Part shown: positions 13,016 through 22,300 of the stretch, piece after piece | Numbering within the stretch: the stretch's first letter is position 1 | Layout: every line of letters starts with the position of its first letter | Origin: Acridotheres tristis | Taxonomy: Eukaryota > Chordata > Aves > Passeriformes > Sturnidae | Direction: 5' to 3' | NCBI GenBank assembly: GCA_037013685.1 | Contig: CM072899.1 | Span: forward strand, 1,543,479 to 1,607,478 | DNA length: 64,000 bases | The notes under the pieces: model-generated | Told to the model about the DNA's origin: nothing | What the model saw: only the letters and a program-made list of their open reading frames with translations | The model's database searches: none | Translations under genes and position numbers: made by a program

Positions 13016-16000
13016 GCCAAAGACTTTTATTGATGGAAAAACACAATTTCCTTCGAATTTCTTGGATGCGGTGTAGGCTTATTTTAGGGACTTGGAAAAT
13101 GCAATCCTGGCCTCATTAGGAACTGAAGCTAATGAATGATTCCACTTGAATATAAGTCATGGAAGTGATGGTAGATGGAACTGTGAGTTCTAAGACCTAA
13201 TAGGGTAAATTTTTAAACTGTTTTGTTGAAAATAAAATTCCTCACTGAAAAGGAGAGGAATTTTAGCAAGCGAGGAGGGAAATGGGAGTAATTGAAAGCG
13301 ACCTTGTTTTGGGATCTGAATGTAACAGTGGATTAGCAAGAGCCTTGGCACTGATGCTGGTCCTTGCCAGTGTTGTCTTTGCTGTAAAAAATTGGGTTTG
13401 AGTTTAATGCAAATCCATCACCTGCCAGCTCCTTCTGCACTGGTTTCATGTTGAAAAGATGACACAGGAGAATGCTTGGAGAGTCTTTCACCAAACACCA
13501 GCCTCCAGTGGGGTCCAGGTAAGCCCAGCTAGCAGAGAAATCCATTCCAGGACACAGCATGATGTGGCACAATATTGAGATATTGATAATTAATACTGCT
13601 GTCAGGGAAGGGAGGAGGAGGGAGGATGCTCAGAGCCTTTTGAGCTGTTTCACTGGATTCATTGTGGAAGAGCACACTGAGCTGTGAGGGCAGACTGGGG
13701 CTCTGAAGCTCAAAGGAGCCTGAAGGGGAAGGTGAACAGAAATCCAGCAGATACAACAAAGGGATACAACGATTTCTTTTCTGGTTTCTTGATGGGGATT
13801 TTTTTTTTTTTTTTAAGCAGGATTTTGGTCTACTCCCCCAGGCAGCTGCAGTGCCAAGGCATGGTGGAGTATAGTGCAGGAGCTGTATGGAAAAAAGCCA
13901 TTAACAACTGTCAGGATGGTTTAGAACTCTATTAACAGTGATTTTGGTTTTTTGTTTTTTTACAAGGCTGTTTTGAGCAGTCCACCACTGTTCCTGTTGT
14001 GTGCTGGGAAGTTTGCTCTCAGCAGATAACTGGGATCAGGTCACTCCCAGGAGCTGCAGCACTGGCGTGGGCTGAGGGCTTGGATTGCAGGGACTGAGGG
14101 CTCAGCTGTGCTCCTGCCCTAAGGCTCTGATCAAGGACCAGATACTGCTAAAGGTGGCTGGATTTTTTTTTAATCTACACTTCCTTAACTACTCGAAATC
14201 ATGCCAAGTGCATATTCATAACAGGAAGGTAACAAACCGTGCTGTCATCCTGAAAATGAGGAGTGCAGATGCTATAATGCTAATCTTGAAACTTTTCTCA
14301 GGAGGGAAAGAGGAAGTGGATTGGATCATCTGCTCCCAGCCCTGTGGTCTGAACATGGCTGGCATGATGCCTTTTCAGGGAGAAAACCAGATAAAACTCT
14401 CCTCTACACAAGAAACCTTGCAGTCCAGGCTGTGCTCTGGGATCCTGTGAATTCCAAGGTAAGGGATCCAGGGAGCTTCTGTGCTGTAGCAGCAAGAACT
14501 CTCACTGAGGCAAGGAGTAAAGTTAATATCCACTCAGCCTGTAAACTACTTCTGACAAGCAGCTGAAAGAAATCCTTTGGGGTTTCTGCGACAGAAATGA
14601 GGCTTAATGATTAACCCTAAGAGAAATCATGTGGTAATGTTTATCTAAACATAAACCCACAGCCTTGTGTAAACCCCAACAGCAACAGGAAGGCACTTAA
14701 AAGGGAGAGGTTAACACTGCATCTTATCAAGGAAGCAAAGGTAAACACCAAGTAGGATTTTGTTTAGTAAATAGCAGAATGTGCTTTATCCCAGGTCACT
14801 ATCAGGTTAATCAGAGTGGTTTGGGTTGGAAGGAACCTTAAAGCTCATCTTTCCACCCCCCCTCCCCAGAGCAGGGGACCTTCAATTTGTTCAGAGCTGC
14901 ATCCTTGAATTATTCTGATCATATTTCAATAGGAAAGTTAATTTCTCAATGAATACTGAAATATTATCATTAGTGCTCTTAAAGAAGAGACAGGATTACA
15001 GAGAGCTCCCAGTTTTTAGCTGTTTGCCTGGATTCCTTGTGAAAGAGCACCCTGAGCTGGGAGTGACAGCTCAGTCCTTCAGAGGCACCAATCTTTCAGG
15101 TCCAAATGAAAGTTGTAATTTAAAAATGAAGTTACTGATTGCCTGCAGAACAGCTGATCCCCATGAGATGTACTCCCTTGTGTGTGTTCTGTCAAAGAGT
15201 GTGGAAACAGGTAAAAATCAAACTGTCCAAAGCAAATAACTGAGGGTTCGTGCTGTTGATGGCACAGTGTGACATGAATAAAAAACTGCATTGCAGTTTA
15301 TCCATCTTAAATATCAAAACCAGCCACTGTGAAGCTGCCTGAATTTTTTCTTAGCAGAAAGGAAGTGAGGGAATGTGCAGTTACAGAATGTGCCCATCTG
15401 GCAGTGCATCCCTGGTGGAAGGAGGTGTTTAGAAAAGCCCTGCACAGCTGTTACAGCTGGACAAGGATGGAATGACCTTCTCCCTGTGCTGGGAAAGGCC
15501 AGGCCTTGCTTAATGCTGCCTGGTCCTGGAGTAGTGAAAACATGGATCAGTTAGCAGCTGAAAGAACCCTCGTGCATCTGTTCAGCACAAAAACACAAAT
15601 CTGTTCTTGTTCAGATGCACTTCTGTATTTCTGCTTTCAGTCAGCTGTCAGCATCATCCTGTTCATGCTGCAGGGGCTGGATTTGCTTCCTGAGCATGTA
15701 CTGACAGTGCTGGGCAGTAACAGATGTGCTGCTTGCTGTGATTGCAGAGATCTGATGGGAACTGCCTCGAGGCTGAGGTGATGAAAAAAGATGGGATGTT
15801 GTGCTCTTCAGAGACTGCTGTCCTGCACCACTTCCACACAGCTAAATGGCAGTGAAACAGCCAGTCAGTCACAGCTGCTTTGGGCATACAGCTGCTTTGG
15901 GCATGCAGCTACACGGCACTCACCAAGTACTAAAGCTACTCTCCCCTTTTACATCAATAATTCGTAGTTACTATGCTTTGTGGAACAAAAAAAAAAATTA

Positions 16001-16377
16001 CAGCAAGTAATTAAAAAACAATAATTTAATGGGTTTGAAGAAAACTAATGCCTTTCTTGCAAGTGTCATGATTTCTCGATGTCTTGTGGTGTTATTCCTT
16101 GTCCTATCCATATACAAATGCAAAGGTACAAATTCTTTCTGCAGGGTACAAACTGAAACTGCTTTAACATACACCAAACTATCCGAGGAAAAGCAGACAA
16201 AAATACCAGGCCTGGCTTAGTCACTGATTTTGGAACATCTCAAAGCTTCAGTAATCCCTTGTACTATCCACCTTGAGAAGTCCTTGAAAAGGGTTTTGGA
16301 CAAAATTAATTCTCAAAACCATGTCTCTCTTCTGCTCCTCAAACCCGTATGAGCTTCCTTGTTGGAACACAAGGAGT
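13016..16377. other. Intergenic gap between convergent SUMF1 and SETMAR
   Basis: About 3.4 kb between the inferred 3' ends of two genes that point at each other. It contains T-runs near 13800-13815, a CR1 terminus scrap at 14816-14885, a 17-bp direct duplication (CAGCTGCTTTGGGCAT) at 15872-15905 and an A-rich patch around 15987-16020. I see no coding or RNA gene. Confidence 0.75.
14816..14885 (-). mobile_element. CR1 LINE terminus scrap, antisense
   Basis: GTGGTTTGGGTTGGAAGGAA followed by CCTTAAAGCTCATCTTTCCA is the reverse complement of the CR1 3' tail. It then degenerates into a C-rich stretch. Confidence 0.7.
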
Positions 16378-16383
16378 TTTATT
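16378..16383 (-). terminator. Candidate SETMAR polyadenylation signal
   Basis: TTTATT on + reads AATAAA on the minus strand, about 40 bases beyond the SETMAR stop. That would give a very short 3' UTR. An ATTAAA variant on the same strand at 16025-16030 is an alternative that would give about 400 bases. Confidence 0.4.
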
Positions 16384-16423
16384 TAACTCCTAGAGAAAAC
16401 AGTATTTTTAGGTGTGTGTAAGG

Positions 16424-17212
16424 CTATGTAGAACTTGCTGGGGTGGAGAAGAGGGAGCTGTCCCAAGGTAAGAAGGAGGCACAGGTGCGGGAACCACAGT
16501 AGCAAGGTTTTCTCAGGCTGTTCTCTTCCTCCAGAGGTTTGTGTTCTCTGCTAGCTCCTGGTCCATTATGGAATCTTCCAGAGTAATCATAGGAAAGTTC
16601 CTCTCCAGCAGAAATATCAGTGGCTGCAAAAAGTGCGAGTTTGGGCACCATGGAGTCAACTCTCACGGGCACCATGAACAGATTGGGCTCACAGGAGTGG
16701 TTCAGGAACCTGCCCACATTCCCGATGCGGGTGGGATCCACGAAGGTCTCCATCACCCTCCCATCGTACAGGTGCTCCCTCACTGCTATGATGTAGTTCG
16801 GCTCCTGTGGACTCTGAGCCTGGATTCTCCTCTGAGCCTCGGCAAAGCCCAGCACTTCCCCAGCATACTCACAGACAAAGCTGCCCCTGGGGATGGGCTC
16901 CAGCGCCCGCACTCCCCAGCCCTTGCGGTGCGTGCGGAACACCTGCAGGCGCAGCTGCAGCCCCCGCTGCACCAGCCTGTTCTGGCAGCCCTCCCCGCAG
17001 CGGCACAGGCTGTTACACTCGAACACGGGGCTGGAGAAGGGCTGCTCCTGCTGCTCGGGCAGCCCGAGGCACACACCGCTGGAGCTGCGGCCGCGGCACA
17101 GGCACGGACACTCGGGAGCCGCGCAGGAGCTGCTGCGGCAGGAGCAGCCCGGGAAGGTCACCTCGCTGGGGTCCATCTCTCCGTCTGCTCCGGCCACGTT
17201 GTCGGGGCTGTA
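16424..17212 (-). CDS. SETMAR: SETMAR exon 2: pre-SET, SET and post-SET domains
   Basis: This exon encodes residues 27-288 of a histone-lysine methyltransferase of the SUV39-like class (nuclear; S-adenosylmethionine-dependent). The acceptor CTCTGCAG lies just above 17212, and the frame runs 789 nt to a TAG at 16424-16426. The visible order is a Cys-rich pre-SET zinc cluster (about residues 49-102, with CSC, CPCLC and CNSLCRC motifs), then SET from about 114. SET contains GWGVR, FVCEYAGEV, NYIIAVREH, the cofactor and catalytic core RFLNHSCEPN (194-203) and ELSYDYSG (231-238). Last is a post-SET CYCGSRTC (263-270). It closely follows the SET half of human SETMAR but ends with its own stop shortly after the post-SET, with no transposase. 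The human SET half has been reported to modify H3K36 and a splicing factor; whether that holds here is inference. Confidence 0.97.
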   Translation of the reverse strand, partial: YSPDNVAGADGEMDPSEVTFPGCSCRSSSCAAPECPCLCRGRSSSGVCLGLPEQQEQPFSSPVFECNSLCRCGEGCQNRLVQRGLQLRLQVFRTHRKGWGVRALEPIPRGSFVCEYAGEVLGFAEAQRRIQAQSPQEPNYIIAVREHLYDGRVMETFVDPTRIGNVGRFLNHSCEPNLFMVPVRVDSMVPKLALFAATDISAGEELSYDYSGRFHNGPGASREHKPLEEENSLRKPCYCGSRTCASFLPWDSSLFSTPASST

Positions 17213-18171
17213 CTGCAGAGAGAACAGCCTTGGCATCAGCATTGCTCGAAAACACGGTCCTAACAAAGTTTGTGTCTGTCAATGATCACAGAACTCAAAT
17301 CGTGAACGCTTCGTGAACTCCCAACTCGTCTGAAATGTTTAAAATAATACAAACCAACTGCTAGTCTTGTTAATGCCTGAATTTCTTAAAACAGTCCCCT
17401 GGTCACAAAAAATGCTTAATCAGTTCATTAGATCTACTCTACTACGTGCTATTTTAATTTCTAGAGATACCAAAGGTATTTATGGATGTATTTATTTGTG
17501 GAATTATCAAGGTATTGTTAAAGCAATTGTCCCCACACTTCAAAATGGACAATAAGTTACTTCTAAGGTTAATCTATAGCTCTTCTAAGTCACAGAATTT
17601 TAAATACACAGCTATGTTAAAAAATAAAGATACTTTCAATTTTTCTCTTCACCTTCTGCATTCACACTTCCTCCTAATTCCAGTAGAAAATCAGGTTGCC
17701 AAAATTACACTGATGCCCCCAGCAGGTGAATGGTTATAGAACCACGGAATGTTGCAAAACAACCTGATAGAAACTGCTACGTTTGGAACCCAGGAGATAA
17801 AGACACCCACTGTATTTTCACTCCCTTCTCAGCATTCAGCTTTATTTAGAAGCCTGGAGGATGTGCTATCACTAAATAGTACATTTCACAACAGCTTGTA
17901 CCTGGCAAGTTCTGCGTGTTGTGAAAGATGACAGTGCATTTGCAAGTTTATTTTTTAAAGCAGCATCAGCTTCTCAGTCACCCGGCTTTGCTCAAAACCA
18001 AGTTCAGTGTTCTTCAACCACCACAACCTTTCCCATTTCAGTAAAATACGAGCACACCACACAATTCAGGGAGATTTGGGTCTACAGCGATCACACCTTA
18101 AGGCTTATTAGACGCTTCTCCAGCCTGGTTTGTAAAGACTCTCTAATACAACTGAAGCAAATTCCTAGGCA

Positions 18172-18420
18172 TCCTGGAGTGATAGAACAAGTAGGAACCG
18201 ATACAAACTAAAAGACAGCAGATTTAGACCAGATATTAGGAATAAATCCTTCCCTGTGAGGATGGGGAGGCCTCGGCACGGGTTGGCCGGAGAAGCTGTG
18301 GCTGCCGCATCGCTGGCGGTGTCCGAGGCCCGGCTGGAGGGCCCTGCAGTGGGAGGTGTCCCTGCAGAGGGACGTGTCCCTGCAGTGGAAGGTGTCCCTG
18401 CAGAGGGACGTGTCCCTGTC
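18172..18420 (+). mobile_element. CR1 LINE 3' region beside SETMAR exon 1
   Basis: GAGTGATAGAACAAGTAGGA, then AACTAAAAGACAGCAGATTT, GACCAGATATTAGGAATAAA, TCCTTCCCTGTGAGGATGGG and GGAGAAGCTGTGGCTGCC follow the order of a CR1 3' region in + orientation. The GGAGGTGTCCCTGC block that should follow once is expanded into a tandem array. The copy is CpG-rich for a CR1, probably because it sits in the promoter island. Confidence 0.85.
18351..18418. repeat. 18-bp tandem array inside the CR1 copy
   Basis: Nearly four units of GGGAGGTGTCCCTGCAGA or GGGACGTGTCCCTGCAGT alternate, giving a 36-bp higher-order pattern. The unit is recognisably a piece of CR1 (GGAGGTGTCCCTGC). The array ends about 30 bp from the SETMAR exon 1 donor site. 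Confidence 0.9.
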
Positions 18421-18448
18421 CCGCTCTCCTCCCCGGTGTCCCCGGTAC

Positions 18449-18526
18449 CTGGAAGGCCGGCGGGGCCTCCCCGGGCGGCCACACCGCCACAGCCACGGCC
18501 TCGCTGCCGCCGCTCAGCTCCGCCAT
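18449..18526 (-). CDS. SETMAR: SETMAR exon 1 (start codon and N-terminus)
   Basis: This exon has 26 codons, MAELSGGSEAVAVAV... ending WPPGEAPPAFQ, followed directly by a GTACCG donor. It joins in phase 0 to YSPDNVAG in exon 2, matching human WPPGAAPAPFQ|YTPDHV at the same junction. I chose the ATG at 18526 because human SETMAR has MAEF at the equivalent point. An in-frame ATG at 18553 would add nine residues (MARRGRSAA). That is possible but the extension looks like GC-rich 5' UTR. The gene is 288 codons in two exons. Confidence 0.9.
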
Positions 18527-18559
18527 GGCCGCGCTCCGCCCCCTGCGCGCCACAGCCCC

Positions 18560-18660
18560 GCGCCCATTGGCTGCGCGGGACCGCCTCCGCTCGCTGATTG
18601 GGCGGGGCGGTGATTGACAGCGCCGCTAGGGGGCGGGCACTGTGAGGAGCCCCGCCCCTC
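18560..18660 (-). promoter_or_regulatory. SETMAR: SETMAR core promoter: two CCAAT boxes and GC boxes
   Basis: Two ATTGG motifs on + (18566-18570 and 18597-18601) read as CCAAT towards SETMAR, 31 bp apart. GC boxes lie at 18600-18610 (GGGCGGGGCGG), 18630-18638 and 18651-18659. There is no TATA box. This is the usual architecture of an NF-Y/Sp1-type housekeeping promoter. The binding factors are inferred from motif only. Confidence 0.7.
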
Positions 18661-18770
18661 CCCGGTCCCGTCCCGATCCCGGTCCCGCTCCCGTCCCTGT
18701 CCCGGTGCCGGTGTCGGTCCCGGTCCCGGTCCCGCCCCGGTCCCACTCTGGTCCCGGTCCCGCGATGCCG
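18655..18770. repeat. CCGGTC-rich hexamer simple repeat
   Basis: About 110 bp of imperfect CCGGTCCCG, CCGGTGCCG and CCGTCC hexamers lie just upstream of the SETMAR promoter boxes. On the minus strand this is G-rich (GGGACCGGGACC pattern). Open frames reading RDRDRDR or PVPVPV through it are artefacts. Confidence 0.85.
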
Positions 18771-19179
18771 CTGCCCTTGGCAGGGTTCGGGGGAACGCGG
18801 TGCGAACACCTCCGGTCCCTCCCCACCCACCCGAGGCCGCGCCTCCAAATCGCGCAGCCGCTCGGTGCGATGCGTGTGAAGCGCTCGCATCCATGATCAG
18901 TGTTAATCGCAAAGCACTGAGTTACTCTAATTCCCCACGTGGCTGTCAATCCTTGCTTATTCTGAAGGTGTTCGAGTTCGCTCTTTTTTTTTTTTTTTTT
19001 TTTTTGAACAAGTGAACGTGTCTGATGAGCGATGGGACTCGGAGCCCTCGTGCAGGGGAGGCAGCGCCACATGCTCCTGTCCTGGGCGTGGGAAAAGCCA
19101 CGGCCACGGCTTTTGGCAGGACATAACCCGGCCAAATCAGTGTTCGGGATGATGGGAGACACGAATCCATGGAAACAAG
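18771..19179. other. Upstream flank of SETMAR, no gene seen
   Basis: The end of the CpG island is followed by a 22-base T run (18984-19005), then unique sequence with moderate CpG content. I could not define an exon. Confidence 0.6.
18984..19005. repeat. Poly-T run, 22 bases
   Basis: An uninterrupted T tract. It could be a microsatellite or the relic of a poly-A insertion on the minus strand. No target-site duplication was recognised. Confidence 0.9.
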
Positions 19180-19380
19180 TCGTGGTTTTGGTTGGAAGGA
19201 ACGTTCAACCCAATGCAGGGACACCTTCCACTGTCCCAGGCTGCTCCAAGACCAATGTCCAGCCTGGCCTTGGGCACTGCCAGGGATCCAGGGGCAGCCA
19301 CAGCTGCTCTGGGCACCCTGTGCCAGCCCTGCCCACCCTCTCAGTCAGGAATTTATTCTCAATCTCTCATCTGAACGTGG
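19180..19380 (-). mobile_element. CR1 LINE 3' end, antisense
   Basis: TTTTGGTTGGAAGGAACGTT, then AGGGACACCTTCCACTGTCC, CCAGCCTGGCCTTGGGCACT and GGGCACCCTGTGCCAGCCCT, ending in a TCTCAATCTCTCATCTGAAC block. Apart from an indel it follows the 8495 copy closely. It lies about 650 bp upstream of the SETMAR start. Confidence 0.92.
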
Positions 19381-22300
19381 CTCAGGGAATTCCTGCTGCT
19401 GCCATGTATGGCGTTCTTCTAAAAGATCTGAGCTGGAAACTGCCCCATGTCTTGGGAAAACAAAGCCAGGCTTGTGCTCCTATGCTGAGGGTTCCGTTAG
19501 CTTTGGTAGTTACCTGGCTCAGGTGTTTTGAGTTTGAGATTAAGAAGCCCTTACATCATTTCACCTGTCTTTTCCCTTTGCTTGAGCCAGGTGTTTCCAA
19601 TTGCAACTCAATTAGCACACCTACAAATAAGCTCCCCCTCAGGGCTGGCTGTTAGAACTTTGTGGAGTGTGCTTTGTTCTCCTTCGGGAAGACTTTGCTT
19701 GTGGCTTCTTTTTCCTGGGATGGTTGCTGGTGGGGCTTTTCCGGTTCCCTCTTTCTGCAACGTTCAGGACGTGGACAGAATCATCACCTTTTTGTCGTCT
19801 TCTTCTTCCTACCTGGGAAAAGGAGCTGAGGAACAGGAGGAGAGTTGCTGGTGAGTTTGGACAGTGAAATCTGTGTTTATGGGGGATACAGGGTTGATGT
19901 GAAGATGGCAAAAGTATTGTTTGTTGGATAATTTAAAGAGTTGTTTATTGCACTGGCACTGTAAGAGAAGGGGAGGTATGGGAGAGGTGCTTCTGCAGGT
20001 CAGTGCTTGCCAATGTCTGGCCTGTCTCATTTTGGGGAAGACTTCCATCAATTTAAACTTGTGGCATCAGTGTGTCTTTACTGATCAGAATGTGCACGGT
20101 GGAAGGGTTTAAGCACAGCCTTGTTGTTCTGGGTTTGTCTAGCCACAACTTTTCATGGTGTCTCCAACCCTGCATCCTTGGGGTGGCTGCTCTCACCCCG
20201 GGAGCCCTTTGCAGTGAGGGGAAGGTGGCAGATCAGCCTTATGAGAGATGCTGGAATGCTGAATGATTGGTGATATTAAAATGTTCAGTTTAGGGCTTTC
20301 TGTTATTGCCAAGTCGACCTTCAGATGAAGACACTGTAGTTGGGCTGCTGATCCATAGTGCCAGATGGAATTCTCTGTCGTTTTGAAATAAATCGTTACT
20401 CTGTAGTAGAAGAAACAGATTGCTTGTATGTACAGGAGAGGGGTTTGAGAATCTGCGAAAGGTCATGAAAAAGCCAGTGCTTTCCTCCTTTTCATCTCAC
20501 CAGGGCTCTGTTGTGCTGAGCTATGAATGGGGCCAAGTGTTGGGAGGGTCAGGGTGGGTGAAAAATAGGTGAAAACTCGTTTTGATTTGTTATGTAAAAT
20601 TGTTGTGGAAAGACAGCTTAAAATGGAGCTGGAAGAGTGAATTGGAGGTGAGCTTTGTGATGCTGATCTGTTGCACCTGGTGCAGTTGGGAATTTGTTTT
20701 GCAGTCTCTGGGATGAGACTGCAAATCCCTTTTGTTACATTGCATATGTTAAGCTGTTGGATTTCTCCCCATATAAATAATGCTTTCTGCTCATAAATAA
20801 TTTTGTGACTCCTTTCTGCACTCCTTTGGATTACTTATTATTCTTCTGAAAATTGGAATTTGGAAGGTTGGCTCTACCTGAACTGTGAGTTTGTGTCTTT
20901 ACCTCACTCCAGTGAATTTTGGTGGCTGAGGTTGTGTGTTGTACCAGGGTGGTGGAGCCTGGGGAATGTGAACCTGTGGCTCAGCAACTGCAGTTCAGGG
21001 AGATGTGCTCAGAATCCTAGGCTGGAGGAAACTGGAGAGAAAACTTTGCAGCCTTCCTGGTAGGCAAAACGCTCAGGAATCAACGAAGCCCTTTCTAACA
21101 TGGGTGTGGTGGAAGATGAAGCATCCCGAGTGATAAATACGGGAATCCCACGTGTTTGTGCTGTAATCATCAGTGCTTTTGGGGATCTGGTGTAATCCTC
21201 TCTCCAGCTGGGAGTGTTGCCAGTTCTCCTTTAGCTCAGCTGCAGCTTTTTTGGGCTGATTTTGGCCTCAAAGGGTCCCGGTTTCAGGGCTGTGCCAGGG
21301 ACAGTAATCAGGAGCCTTTTGCTACAGGAGCTTGTTTGGAGGTTCCCTTTGGCTCCCTCGTTTCCTATGGAACGAATCTCTGAAAGAGTCAAGTAATCTC
21401 TTTTAAGTGTTCTATGTTACATTGCACGTTTTCTGTCTCTGTTCTCCATGGCCTATTCAGATATCGAGAGTTGCTATTTTACCTTAAAGGGCAGCACATT
21501 TCCTGTGTGATGTACTGGAGACACCTGAAGGGTTTCTTAAATCGTGGCATTGAGCACAGACATTCCAAAGGGACTTTAGTCTGTCGTTCCCTGGCTGAGA
21601 GTTTGAACTGCCTTATCTGTGTCTCCTTCTTCCTGTAGTTAATCTTAGATGCTTAAAAAAAAAATCCGTTATTTCAAGACTCTTCTCTTTGTGCTGCTCT
21701 TTTTATGTCAGGTTTAACTTTTCCTTTGATTTGACCTTCATTTATGGGTCCTCATCTCCATCAGGTTGGTGGGCGGGTACTCTGGGTCCTTCTGCCAGTC
21801 TCTTTTGTGTCTATTCGAGTATTGATTTGCAGAGAATGAAACGTAAGAAGTCAATATCCTGTTAAGTGGAGTAAAGTGACAATGTTCTAAGGCTGGACAA
21901 GTTCAGATTGGTGTCCCCACACTGAGGTGGGGGTGGCTGGGCAGGTGAGACAAAACCGTGTCTGGGCAGGGTTTTGTTCAGGTGTGTTCGTGGTGAACAG
22001 TCACATCTTAAAAAGTGCTTATAATGCAAGCAGCTGCTCGGATTTGTTAGAACACTTGCAGTTTATTGTTTTTTTTACCATGAAACAGTAGAATATAAGT
22101 GTTCTGCAGAGCATTTAGGCCAGATAGGAGTGATCTGATGTGTTATAGTGGTGTCTGCTCTGAAGTGCTCAGGGGATTGTGGAGACACCCGTTATGGAGA
22201 TTTCATTGGTTTTTGTCAGTGTGAGATCTCTTCCACGTAGAGGTGACGACTGCAGTCTGTTACCGAGAATGGGGAACTCCAACATCCTCTGTTTGTCCCT

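Larger units (their letters stand above)
17213..18448 (-). other. SETMAR: SETMAR intron 1
   Basis: This 1236-bp phase-0 intron has a GTACCG donor at 18448-18443 and a CTCTGCAG acceptor ending at 17213. It contains a CR1 copy lying antisense to SETMAR (18172-18420) that carries an 18-bp tandem array. The rest is AT-rich unique sequence. Confidence 0.9.
18250..18900. promoter_or_regulatory. CpG island over the SETMAR 5' end
   Basis: This stretch is dense in CG dinucleotides and very GC-rich, in contrast to AT-rich flanks below 18.2 kb and above 18.9 kb. It covers exon 1, the promoter boxes and a CCGGTC-rich simple repeat. Such islands mark broadly expressed promoters. It could also drive a divergent + strand transcript, but I see no coding first exon there. 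Confidence 0.8.

Noticed and set aside
16541..17263. 240-codon open frame on the + strand and other frames over 16.5-17.3 kb
   Set aside because: They are shadows of the GC-rich SETMAR exon 2. Only the minus frame carries the NHSCEPN, ELSYDYSG and zinc-cluster motifs.
17213..17266. Upstream extension of the SETMAR exon 2 frame to an ATG at 17266
   Set aside because: The 18 extra codons lie beyond the CTCTGCAG acceptor, and exon 1 supplies the conserved WPPG...FQ N-terminus, so this is intron.
18165..18890. 241-codon minus-strand frame rich in RDRD and GTRPSAGTP repeats
   Set aside because: It reads through the CCGGTC simple repeat, the promoter and the CR1 tandem array, so it is compositional.
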